Positions 26,085 through 33,080 of a stretch of 33,080 nt of DNA are shown one piece after another. The notes below the pieces were generated by a model. The model was given only the letters and a program-made list of their open reading frames with translations, made no database searches and was not told where the DNA came from. The number at the start of each line of letters is the position of its first letter. Position 1 is the stretch's first letter. Both the position numbers and the translations under genes were made by a program. Source of the stretch: Hyphomicrobiales bacterium (GTDB lineage Bacteria; Pseudomonadota; Alphaproteobacteria; Rhizobiales; TMED25); the NCBI GenBank assembly GCA_016780665.1, contig JADHLM010000003.1, positions 1 to 33,080 on the forward strand, written 5' to 3'.

Positions 26085-26102
26085 AATCAGTCAAGGCGCT
26101 TT

Positions 26103-27254
26103 CTAGATCAGTTTTCCATTACTAATGTCAAAAATATCAGTTTTATTGCAAATATGAGTAAAAAAATCAGGTGAAGTGCCAGTAAGCCACGTTTGAGATC
26201 CGATGTCTGAAATTTGATCAAATAGGTTTGTGAGCCTCTTATTATCCATATGTGCTGTGATTTCATCTAATAGTAAAATAGGTAAATTATTATTATTATT
26301 TTGAAATACTCTTGCTTCTGCAAGAATTAGTGAGATGAGTAGATTTTTTTGTTCACCAGTTGAACAATTTTCGGCGAACATATTATTTTTTTTATATAAA
26401 AGCGTAAAATCAGTTCTATGTACTCCGAAGTTTGCTTTAAAGGTTGCTTTATCTTTTTTACGGGACTCTAAGAATAAATTTTTAATATTTTCCTCAATTT
26501 GTTCCATATCTGTATGTAGATTGACATTACCAATCTCTTCTCTCATGACAATCTTTGCTGAGGGAAATAAATTTGATCGAACTTCTTCCTCCATAATTTT
26601 ATTTACTTTGTTTACTGCCAAATCACGTGAAATAAATATCTGTGTAGCTAGTTTAGCTATTTGTTTTTCAATATTGTCTAACCAATTATCATCTAAAATA
26701 TCCAATCTCGTCAAAATCTTATTTCTTTGCATAATCAACCGCTCATAATTTTTTATATTTTCTGAATGATCTGTTTCTAGAAGATTTATTAATTTATCAA
26801 AAAATTTACGTCTATCACTTCTTTGTCCAATGAATAGACCGTCCATTTGAGGTGTTAACCAGATTAAACCAAGATAATTTGTAAATATTTTTGGGCTTTT
26901 GTATGAAGTACCGTCTACTCTGCACTGCCTGGCTTTTCCTTTTATAAGGTCATGTTTATTAATCCCAGTCCCGAGCTTAATATTACCCAATTCACTATGC
27001 ACTTCCATGAAAACTGACCATCCTCCTCTTCCATTTGAATTCGACTGATCAGCCAAATTTGACCCCCTCAAACCTTTACTTGCTGTAAACATTGATATTG
27101 CTTCAAGAACGTTTGTCTTACCAGATCCATTTAAACCCGTTAGTAGAATGAAATCTTTATCGGTTGTTATAGATGAATAGCTGTGGTTCCTAAAATCAGT
27201 TAAATTAAGTTTATTAATTCTTGTTAAATTTTTAGTGTTTTTATCATAAACCAT
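26103..27254 (-). CDS. recF: DNA replication and repair protein RecF
   Basis: This 383-residue SMC-like ABC ATPase has the Walker A LLTGLNGSGKTNVLEAI near residue 40, the signature ENCSTGEQKNLLISLILAEA, and Walker B LPILLLDEITAHMD. The family motif FVDKLINLLETDHS-like (here FFDKLINLLE) is also present. RecF loads RecA at single-strand gaps with RecO and RecR. In many bacteria recF lies between dnaN and gyrB. Here gyrB follows, but grpE precedes it (37 bp) and dnaN is absent. Confidence 0.96.
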   Translation of the reverse strand: MVYDKNTKNLTRINKLNLTDFRNHSYSSITTDKDFILLTGLNGSGKTNVLEAISMFTASKGLRGSNLADQSNSNGRGGWSVFMEVHSELGNIKLGTGINKHDLIKGKARQCRVDGTSYKSPKIFTNYLGLIWLTPQMDGLFIGQRSDRRKFFDKLINLLETDHSENIKNYERLIMQRNKILTRLDILDDNWLDNIEKQIAKLATQIFISRDLAVNKVNKIMEEEVRSNLFPSAKIVMREEIGNVNLHTDMEQIEENIKNLFLESRKKDKATFKANFGVHRTDFTLLYKKNNMFAENCSTGEQKNLLISLILAEARVFQNNNNNLPILLLDEITAHMDNKRLTNLFDQISDIGSQTWLTGTSPDFFTHICNKTDIFDISNGKLI

Positions 27255-27291
27255 ACAATTTTCATTTCTGATTATTCAAATAACACATAAC

Positions 27292-27882
27292 TTATTTGTC
27301 TGATTTACTGACCCCGACTCTGGCTGGTCTCAAAATACGGTCATATAAACGATAACCTGGTTCTACTAAATGAACAACAATACCACTCTCATTTTCTGAG
27401 TTAGGCACCTCGAACATTGCCTCATGCATTGTTGGATCAAATTTTTCTCCCAAAGGATCAAATCTTTCAATACCATTTCTAGAAAAAATCTGTGTCAAAG
27501 AACGTAAAGTTAGCTCTACCCCATCATAAAGCGTTTTCATTGCATCATTTGTTTCAAAATCGATCTCTTTAACACTTTCTATCGCTCTTTCAAGGTCATC
27601 TGCCACAGTTATTATATCCCTTGCGAATTTTGTTGTTGAATATTTAATAGCATCTTCTCTTTCCTTTAGGCTTCTCTTTCTAAGATTTTCCATTTCTGCA
27701 GCCATTCTCAATAAACGATCATTTAATTCGTCAAGTTGCCCTGCATGATCTAAATCTGAAATAGAGTTCTCATCCGAAGCTATAGCCCCTTCCTCTTCTC
27801 TAGTGTTTACGTCTAGATTGTCAGCATCAGTTACTTCGATATGTTCTTCTTTTTTTGATTTTTTATCTTGATTATTTTCCAT
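27292..27882 (-). CDS. grpE: Nucleotide exchange factor GrpE
   Basis: This 196-residue protein has an acidic N-terminus (about 1-50, Glu/Asp-rich), a long coiled coil (about 50-110, RLLRMAAEMENLRKRSLKER) and the C-terminal beta domain with FDPTMHEAMFEV and VEPGYRLYDRILRPARVGV. These are the family hallmarks. It exchanges nucleotide on DnaK. It is 66 bp after hrcA, as in most Alphaproteobacteria, and is probably transcribed with it. No dnaK is nearby. Confidence 0.97.
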   Translation of the reverse strand: MENNQDKKSKKEEHIEVTDADNLDVNTREEEGAIASDENSISDLDHAGQLDELNDRLLRMAAEMENLRKRSLKEREDAIKYSTTKFARDIITVADDLERAIESVKEIDFETNDAMKTLYDGVELTLRSLTQIFSRNGIERFDPLGEKFDPTMHEAMFEVPNSENESGIVVHLVEPGYRLYDRILRPARVGVSKSDK

Positions 27883-27948
27883 TAGAATCCCAACTAATTT
27901 TTTAACCTATATAATGCTATATAATATTTACTCTATACCTTTCTAGCC

Positions 27949-29010
27949 TTAACCTAAAATTTTTTTCATTAACTCAGCAGTATAATTTACCATAGGAATA
28001 ATACGCCCATAGTTCATTCTTGTTGGGCCGATCACCCCTAATACACCTATTACCTGTTTTTTCTCGTTCTGATAAGGCGCAACAACCATGGAAGATCCTG
28101 AAAGTGAGAATAATTTATTTTCAGATCCTATAAAGATTCTAACCCCTTCGGCTTTCTCTGCCATACCAAGTAATTGTATTATCTCTTTTTTGTCCTCTAG
28201 ATCTTGAAAAAGATGTTTTATCCTTTCTAAATCTTCACTTGCTTCAATATTGGATATTAGGTTTGATACACCTTTTACAATAAGTATTTTATCTTCTTTT
28301 TTATAATTCGAACTAGTCCAAGTTGCAAGCCCTTGAGTCAGCAGTGTTGCTGTTTCTCTGTCAAGTTCATTCTTCTTTTCTGAGAGATCAACTTCAATTC
28401 TTTTTATTGCCTCATTAAGTGTAAAGCCCCTCATATGATGGTTCAAATAATTTCCGGCAGCCGCAAGACTTGAAGCGGTTAATCCCTCTGAATTATCAAT
28501 TATTCTATTTTCAACATTTCCATCTTCATCAACCAGTATTACTAGAACTTTTGTTTTATCAAGTAAAACAAATTCAATGTGTTTAATATATTTAGCATCC
28601 TTATTTACCGATACTACTCCAGTATAATTTGTCAGACCTGATAGCATTTCGCTTGCTTTGGCAAGTGCATCCTCGATAGACATGTTATTTGCCATTGCCT
28701 GTTGTTTAATTACTGCTTGATCAACATCAGTCAAGCTTCCGATTTCCAACATAGCATCAACAAATAATCTCAAACCACCTTCAGTTGGAATTCTACCTGC
28801 GCTAATGTGAGGGGAATAAATTAATTCCAGTGACTCCAAATCATGCATTACGTTTCTAATTGAAGCAGCAGACAGATCAAATTGATCCATTTGAGATATA
28901 GTTCTAGATCCAATTGGAGAACCGGTATTTAAATATTCCTCAACTATTTTCTTAAATATTATTCTTGATCTATCATCTAGGTCTAAAAGATTTAATTTTC
29001 TATCAACCAT
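27949..29010 (-). CDS. hrcA: Heat-inducible transcription repressor HrcA
   Basis: This 353-residue protein has an N-terminal winged helix with EEYLNTGSPIGSRTIS, LSAASIRNVMHDLE and YSPHISAGRIPTEGGLRLFVD, then the GAF-like and inserted domains ending with GVLGVIGPTRMNYGRIIPMVNYTAELM. HrcA binds CIRCE operators of chaperone genes and needs GroEL for activity. No CIRCE repeat (TTAGCACTC-N9-GAGTGCTAA) is present upstream of this gene, so its targets lie elsewhere. It is divergent from rph, with 87 bp between starts. Confidence 0.97.
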   Translation of the reverse strand: MVDRKLNLLDLDDRSRIIFKKIVEEYLNTGSPIGSRTISQMDQFDLSAASIRNVMHDLESLELIYSPHISAGRIPTEGGLRLFVDAMLEIGSLTDVDQAVIKQQAMANNMSIEDALAKASEMLSGLTNYTGVVSVNKDAKYIKHIEFVLLDKTKVLVILVDEDGNVENRIIDNSEGLTASSLAAAGNYLNHHMRGFTLNEAIKRIEVDLSEKKNELDRETATLLTQGLATWTSSNYKKEDKILIVKGVSNLISNIEASEDLERIKHLFQDLEDKKEIIQLLGMAEKAEGVRIFIGSENKLFSLSGSSMVVAPYQNEKKQVIGVLGVIGPTRMNYGRIIPMVNYTAELMKKILG

Positions 29011-29052
29011 ATAAATTGTTAATCTTTCTGTTTCGTTTAATAAATGTTATAC

Positions 29053-29058
29053 ATTATA
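29053..29058 (-). promoter_or_regulatory. Candidate -10 box for hrcA-grpE
   Basis: A perfect TATAAT on the minus strand, 42 bp before the hrcA ATG, in the AT-rich hrcA/rph intergenic region. No good -35 box is seen at the usual distance. Confidence 0.35.
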
Positions 29059-29097
29059 AATATATTAAATAATAATACATAAATGCAAGTGACTTTA

Positions 29098-29811
29098 ATG
29101 CGAAGTTTTAAAAGAAAAAATACTGATTTACGTCCAATAAATCTTTCACCTAATTTTGTGAATAACGCTGATGGATCATGCATGATTGAAATTGGTAATA
29201 CTCGGGTTATTTGCACTGCGACAATTGATAGCAGAGCACCAATCTGGCTCAAAGGAAGTGGCAAGGGATGGGTCACAGCTGAATATGGGATGCTTCCAAG
29301 ATCTACTAACGACAGAATGCAAAGAGAGGCAAAATCTGGCAAACAATCAGGACGTACACAAGAAATACAAAGGCTTATTGGCAGGAGCTTAAGAGCATCT
29401 ATTGATCTTGATGGATTGGCAGAAAAACAGATCATAATTGATTGTGATGTTATTCAAGCAGACGGTGGAACCAGAACAGCTTCAATTACAGGGGGGTGGT
29501 TAGCATTGAAATTATGCATAGAAAAAATGCTTAAGATTGGAATTATTTCAAAAAATCCACTTAAAACGCAAGTCGCTGCAATATCCTGCGGTATAGTGAA
29601 TGGAGAAGTGCTCATGGACCTTGATTATGAGGAGGACTCAACAGCAGAAGTCGATGCAAATATCATTTTTACAAAAGAATTTGAACTAGTAGAAGTTCAG
29701 TCATCAAGCGAAGAAAAAACATTCTTAACTCAAGACCTTCTAATTATGTTAGACATGGTAAAAAATAAATCGACTGAAATTCTTCAGGCACAATTAAATG
29801 CAATAAAATAA
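29098..29811 (+). CDS. rph: Ribonuclease PH
   Basis: This 237-residue phosphorolytic 3'-5' exoribonuclease trims tRNA 3' ends. Hallmarks are WLKGSGKGWVTAEYGMLPRS, SGRTQEIQRLIGRSLRA, DCDVIQADGGTRTASITG and CGIVNGEVLMDLDYEEDS. I chose the ATG at 29098, which gives the typical MRxxxRxxxxLRPI start, although one 15 bp upstream is in frame. The rdgB ATG follows 2 bp after its stop. It is the first gene of the plus-strand operon rph-rdgB-hemW-rsmI. Confidence 0.97.
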   Translation: MRSFKRKNTDLRPINLSPNFVNNADGSCMIEIGNTRVICTATIDSRAPIWLKGSGKGWVTAEYGMLPRSTNDRMQREAKSGKQSGRTQEIQRLIGRSLRASIDLDGLAEKQIIIDCDVIQADGGTRTASITGGWLALKLCIEKMLKIGIISKNPLKTQVAAISCGIVNGEVLMDLDYEEDSTAEVDANIIFTKEFELVEVQSSSEEKTFLTQDLLIMLDMVKNKSTEILQAQLNAIK

Positions 29812-29813
29812 TT

Positions 29814-30449
29814 ATGCTTAGTTTTGATCAAAACAAATTATTAATCGCAAGTCATAATGAAGGAAAAATATCTGAATTCAGAGAGCTGTTAAATTTTAGT
29901 GACTTATGTATTGTTTCATCTAAAGAACTTGGGTTGATTGAGCCAATAGAGGATGGAAATACCTTTGAGGCTAATGCATTAATCAAAGCCAAGTCTGGCT
30001 GCGAACTGTCTGGCTTAACAACACTATCAGATGACTCAGGTTTAGCGGTGGATGCTCTCGGTGGAGATCCAGGTATTTATTCCGCGAGATGGGCAGGTCC
30101 AGATAAAGATTTTAATTATGCAATGAAAGAAGTTAATAGGCTACTTGAAGAAAAGAAGATTGCTGAAGAAAAAAGAACAGCGAGATTCATTTGTGCACTT
30201 TGTCTTTATAAGACAAATGGTGACTATTTGTTTTTTGTTGGAAAAGTTGAAGGTAAGATAGTATGGCCTCCAAGAGGTGATTATGGTTTTGGATATGATG
30301 CAATATTCAAACCAGATGATAGGTTTGAAACTTTTGGTGAGCTCACATCTACTGAAAAACATTCTTGGTCAAGAGAAAAAATAGGCTTATCGCACAGAGC
30401 TAGAGCATTTGATAAATTTATCAAATTTTTGATTAATGCAGAAAATTAA
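29814..30449 (+). CDS. rdgB: XTP/dITP pyrophosphatase (RdgB/HAM1)
   Basis: This 211-residue protein has LLIASHNEGKISEFRELL at the start, LSDDSGLAVDALGGDPGIYS (catalytic Asp region), FGYDAIFKP, and LSHRARAFDKF near the C-terminus. It hydrolyses deaminated purine triphosphates to monophosphates and so keeps inosine and xanthosine out of DNA. It sits between rph and hemW with 2-bp gaps on each side, an arrangement conserved in Alphaproteobacteria. Confidence 0.97.
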   Translation: MLSFDQNKLLIASHNEGKISEFRELLNFSDLCIVSSKELGLIEPIEDGNTFEANALIKAKSGCELSGLTTLSDDSGLAVDALGGDPGIYSARWAGPDKDFNYAMKEVNRLLEEKKIAEEKRTARFICALCLYKTNGDYLFFVGKVEGKIVWPPRGDYGFGYDAIFKPDDRFETFGELTSTEKHSWSREKIGLSHRARAFDKFIKFLINAEN

Positions 30450-30451
30450 AG

Positions 30452-31597
30452 ATGCCAAATTTTGGAATATATGTACATTGGCCATTCTGCCTCTCAAAAT
30501 GCCCTTATTGCGACTTCAATAGCCATGTCTCGAAACAGTCAATTGATCAGCTAAATTACCTCAGACTTCTAAAAAAAGAGCTCGACTCATACTCAGAAAT
30601 TATTGGAAATAAGATAATAGGCTCAATATTTTTCGGTGGCGGAACGCCATCTCTCATGGAACCAAATATAGTTGGTAACTTATTAGATTATATAAGTAAA
30701 CAATATAAAACCGAACAAGCTCTTGAAATTACACTTGAGGCTAATCCAACTAGTGTTGAACAAAATAAATTCATTGCATATTCGTCAGCAGGAATAAACC
30801 GAGTTTCAGTTGGTGTTCAGTCTTTAAACGATGTTGACCTAAAAAGATTGGGCAGAAATCATACTGCAAATGAAGCTATTAAGGCTATCGATATAGCATC
30901 TAACAATTTTGACTCAGTATCTATAGATTTAATATACTGTAGGCCTGATCAAAAAGAGACAGATTGGGAAAAAGAGCTTCACAAAGCGCTAAACTTATCT
31001 ACTCAACACCTGTCACTTTACCAACTAACTATCGAACCAAAGACAGTGTATGAAAAGTTATTCAAAGCTGGGAAATTAAAATTACCAGACGAATATACCT
31101 CAGCCAAACTATATCAAATGACAGAAGATATATGTGAAGAATTTGATTTACATAAATACGAAATTTCAAATTTTGCAAAAAATGGTCATCAATGTCACCA
31201 TAATCTGAATTATTGGCATAGCGGTGAGTGGGTTGGAATTGGTCCAGGTGCGCACTCCAGGATTTCAAAGAATATGAAAAGAACAGCAATAATTAATGAG
31301 TATGACCCACAAAAATGGTCAACTATGATAATTAAAAATGGAAATTCTGTGATTGAAGAAGAGATTTTAACAACCGAACAAAATTGTGATGAATACTTAT
31401 TAATGTCCATGAGAACCACGGAAGGAATGAAAATAAAAAGATATAATTCCTTAGGTGGAAAGCTCAATAAAGTTAAAGTTGATGAGTTTATTAATGATGG
31501 TTTTCTTGAAAAAAGTAACAATGGTGACAGTATAAATATTACTCGTAAAGGATCAATGTTAAGTGATATGATAATTGCAAATATAGCATCATTATGA
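30452..31597 (+). CDS. hemW: Radical SAM heme chaperone HemW
   Basis: This 381-residue protein has the radical SAM cluster motif at Cys13, Cys17 and Cys20 (WPFCLSKCPYCDF), followed by GGGTPSLM, the SAM-binding ITLEANPTS, INRVSVGVQS, and the HemW C-terminal domain with GPGAHSR. It was once annotated as oxygen-independent coproporphyrinogen oxidase (HemN). It lacks the extra N-terminal extension of true HemN. HemW inserts heme into respiratory enzymes. It starts 2 bp after rdgB. Confidence 0.95.
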   Translation: MPNFGIYVHWPFCLSKCPYCDFNSHVSKQSIDQLNYLRLLKKELDSYSEIIGNKIIGSIFFGGGTPSLMEPNIVGNLLDYISKQYKTEQALEITLEANPTSVEQNKFIAYSSAGINRVSVGVQSLNDVDLKRLGRNHTANEAIKAIDIASNNFDSVSIDLIYCRPDQKETDWEKELHKALNLSTQHLSLYQLTIEPKTVYEKLFKAGKLKLPDEYTSAKLYQMTEDICEEFDLHKYEISNFAKNGHQCHHNLNYWHSGEWVGIGPGAHSRISKNMKRTAIINEYDPQKWSTMIIKNGNSVIEEEILTTEQNCDEYLLMSMRTTEGMKIKRYNSLGGKLNKVKVDEFINDGFLEKSNNGDSINITRKGSMLSDMIIANIASL

Positions 31598-31604
31598 CAA
31601 AAAA

Positions 31605-32480
31605 ATGAAACACGAATATAAGAAAATGCAGGATAAAATCGAAGCAGGTTTATATTTAGTGGCAACCCCCATTGGAAATCTAGAAGATATTACTCTCAGG
31701 GCTTTACGTATTTTGAACTGTGTGGATAAAATTTATTGTGAAGATACAAGGGTAACAAAAAAATTATTAAATTATTATCAAATAGAAAAAAAATTATACA
31801 AATATAATGATTATAGCAATGAAGATGATAGAGAAATAATACTACAAGACATCATAAATGGGCTGAGCGTTGCAATATTATCCGATGCTGGAACGCCCCT
31901 CATTTCTGATCCAGGATATAAACTTGTAAGGGCATTAAGGGATAAGGATATTAATATTACTTCAATACCTGGTCCCTCAGCTTTAACTTCATCAGCGGTC
32001 GTATCTGGACTTCCTACAGATAAAATATATTTCATAGGCTTTTTGCCAAATAATATCACTAAAAGGAAAATTGAACTTGAAAAAGTAAAAACGCTGAATA
32101 CTACTGTTGTAATATTTGAGAGTTCAAAAAAATTATCAAAAATATTAGATGAAATTAAAAATATTTATGGAAATATTGATATCACTATTGTGAGAGAATT
32201 AACAAAAATTTTCGAGGAAATAATAAGCGCCAAAATTGAAGAAATAATCAAGATAAGTTCCGAAAATAAAATTAGAGGAGAGATTGTTGTTCTATTTAAC
32301 ACATCTCAATTTGATTATATTATTGATTATGATGTCGTTGAGACTGATATCAGAAAATTAATAAATGATTTGCCACTAAAACAAATTACAAATATCATTC
32401 ATACGAAACATAATCTACCAAAAAAAAAAATTTATGACCTTTGTCTTAAATTTAAAAAAACAATAAAAAATATTGGATAA
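31605..32480 (+). CDS. rsmI: 16S rRNA (cytidine1402-2'-O)-methyltransferase RsmI
   Basis: This 291-residue SAM-dependent methyltransferase of the tetrapyrrole methylase fold has GLYLVATPIGNLEDITLRAL, then KIYCEDTRVTKKLL, ILSDAGTPLISDPGY and PGPSALTSSAVVSGL. It methylates C1402 of 16S rRNA in the decoding centre. A second in-frame ATG at 31626 could also be the start. It begins 7 bp after hemW. The yraN gene that often follows rsmI in Proteobacteria is not between it and gshB. Confidence 0.95.
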   Translation: MKHEYKKMQDKIEAGLYLVATPIGNLEDITLRALRILNCVDKIYCEDTRVTKKLLNYYQIEKKLYKYNDYSNEDDREIILQDIINGLSVAILSDAGTPLISDPGYKLVRALRDKDINITSIPGPSALTSSAVVSGLPTDKIYFIGFLPNNITKRKIELEKVKTLNTTVVIFESSKKLSKILDEIKNIYGNIDITIVRELTKIFEEIISAKIEEIIKISSENKIRGEIVVLFNTSQFDYIIDYDVVETDIRKLINDLPLKQITNIIHTKHNLPKKKIYDLCLKFKKTIKNIG

Positions 32481-32509
32481 CATCAAACATTAAAACATTG
32501 GTTATTAGC

Positions 32510-33080
32510 ATGAAAATTATTGTCCAAATGGATCCCATTGAAAAACTTAACCTTGAGGGAGATAGTACTTTTGCCCTTCTATATGAAGCACAAACCAGAG
32601 GGTATGAAATAGATTTTTATACTCCTAACATGTTGACATTAGAAGATGGAATCTTATTAGCCGAAGCTTATCAAATAAGTTTAAAAAATAACCCAAGTGA
32701 AATAATTAAATCAAATGGGGCAAAAAGTGTGCAACTCGATAAATATGATGTTGTTTTAATGAGACAAGATCCTCCATTTGATATGAATTATATTACCGCA
32801 ACACACTTATTGGAAACAGTTCAGGAAAGAGTACTTGTTCTAAATAACCCCTTCTACGTGAGAAATTGCCCTGAAAAAATTTTTGTGAATAATTATAAAA
32901 AATTTATGCCACCTACAATGATAACAAGAAATACTTCTGAAATTAATAGATTTAGAGATAGATATGATGAGATTATCATTAAACCTTTATATGGAAATGG
33001 TGGAGCGAGTGTTTTTTATTCCAATAAATCCGATAGAAATTTTAATTCAATAATTGAAAATTTTATGAATATAAGTAATG
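32510..33080 (+). CDS. gshB: Glutathione synthetase (N-terminal part)
   Basis: The gene starts at ATG 32510 and runs off the right edge, so only about 190 residues are seen. It begins MKIIVQMDPIEKLNLEGDST with FALLYEAQTRGYEIDFYTP, then DVVLMRQDPPFDMNYITATH, which are the GshB pre-ATP-grasp and N-terminal domain hallmarks. The ATP-grasp start IIIKPLYGNGGASVF follows. It joins gamma-glutamylcysteine and glycine to make glutathione. It lies 29 bp after rsmI on the same strand. Confidence 0.95.
   Translation, partial: MKIIVQMDPIEKLNLEGDSTFALLYEAQTRGYEIDFYTPNMLTLEDGILLAEAYQISLKNNPSEIIKSNGAKSVQLDKYDVVLMRQDPPFDMNYITATHLLETVQERVLVLNNPFYVRNCPEKIFVNNYKKFMPPTMITRNTSEINRFRDRYDEIIIKPLYGNGGASVFYSNKSDRNFNSIIENFMNISN

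Noticed and set aside
26335-26748. A 137-residue plus-strand open frame inside recF
   Set aside because: It is antisense to recF, and its hydrophobic, low-information sequence is a shadow of the real gene.
29011-29097. Possible CIRCE operator upstream of hrcA
   Set aside because: The region is almost only A/T and no TTAGCACTC or GAGTGCTAA half-site is present.

Overview
The window is AT-rich (roughly one third G+C by eye), densely packed, with short gaps and many 1-11 bp overlaps. The order hemW-rdgB-rph facing hrcA-grpE, followed by rsmI and gshB, is a conserved alphaproteobacterial arrangement. A proteorhodopsin, low G+C and tight packing point to a streamlined planktonic marine alphaproteobacterium (SAR11-like, AEGEAN-169/HIMB59-like or a low-GC SAR116-like lineage). 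I cannot decide the clade from the sequence alone.

Layout. 1-1340: minus-strand flavin oxidoreductase fragment, pseudoazurin and nth. 1409-1964: a secreted SNase-like protein and tRNA-Ala(GGC). 1965-3496: a gene-poor stretch with a broken small gene, a winged-helix-like protein and a candidate structured RNA ending in a perfect palindrome. 3497-6501 (+): an exported coiled-coil protein with a Lys-rich 11-residue repeat tail, then a long-chain acyl-CoA synthetase. 6509-14281 (-): a long co-directional run read from right to left: small membrane protein, pirin, thioredoxin-fold protein, ceramidase-like hydrolase, CutA, voltage-gated ion channel, four-helix membrane protein, LuxE-like acyl synthetase, LuxC-like acyl-CoA reductase, blue-tuned proteorhodopsin with a strong terminator, DCC protein and a DUF2256 zinc-ribbon peptide. 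14378-17121: a cupin, a SnoaL-like protein with a structured 3' region, and a class III aminotransferase. 17108-21269 (-): a CoA-thioester catabolic operon (VOC epimerase-like, MenB/BadI-like crotonase, CaiB-type CoA-transferase, two-subunit class I CoA-transferase). 21431-23571 (+): an SMP-30-like lactonase and a creatinase-fold protein. 23580-29010 (-): hrcA-grpE-recF-gyrB. 29098-33080 (+): rph-rdgB-hemW-rsmI-gshB (gshB runs off the end).

How genes may work together. The LuxE/LuxC pair is a complete carboxylate-to-aldehyde reductase module directly upstream of the rhodopsin gene. No luciferase, carotenoid or retinal-forming gene is in the window. The ceramidase-like, CutA and channel genes are linked by ATGA overlaps. 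The 17-21 kb operon looks like activation, hydration or ring-cleavage, and epimerisation of an unidentified organic acid. The most unusual signals are the LuxCE-rhodopsin neighbourhood, an atypical channel selectivity filter, and two intergenic regions with nested inverted repeats that could encode undescribed RNAs.
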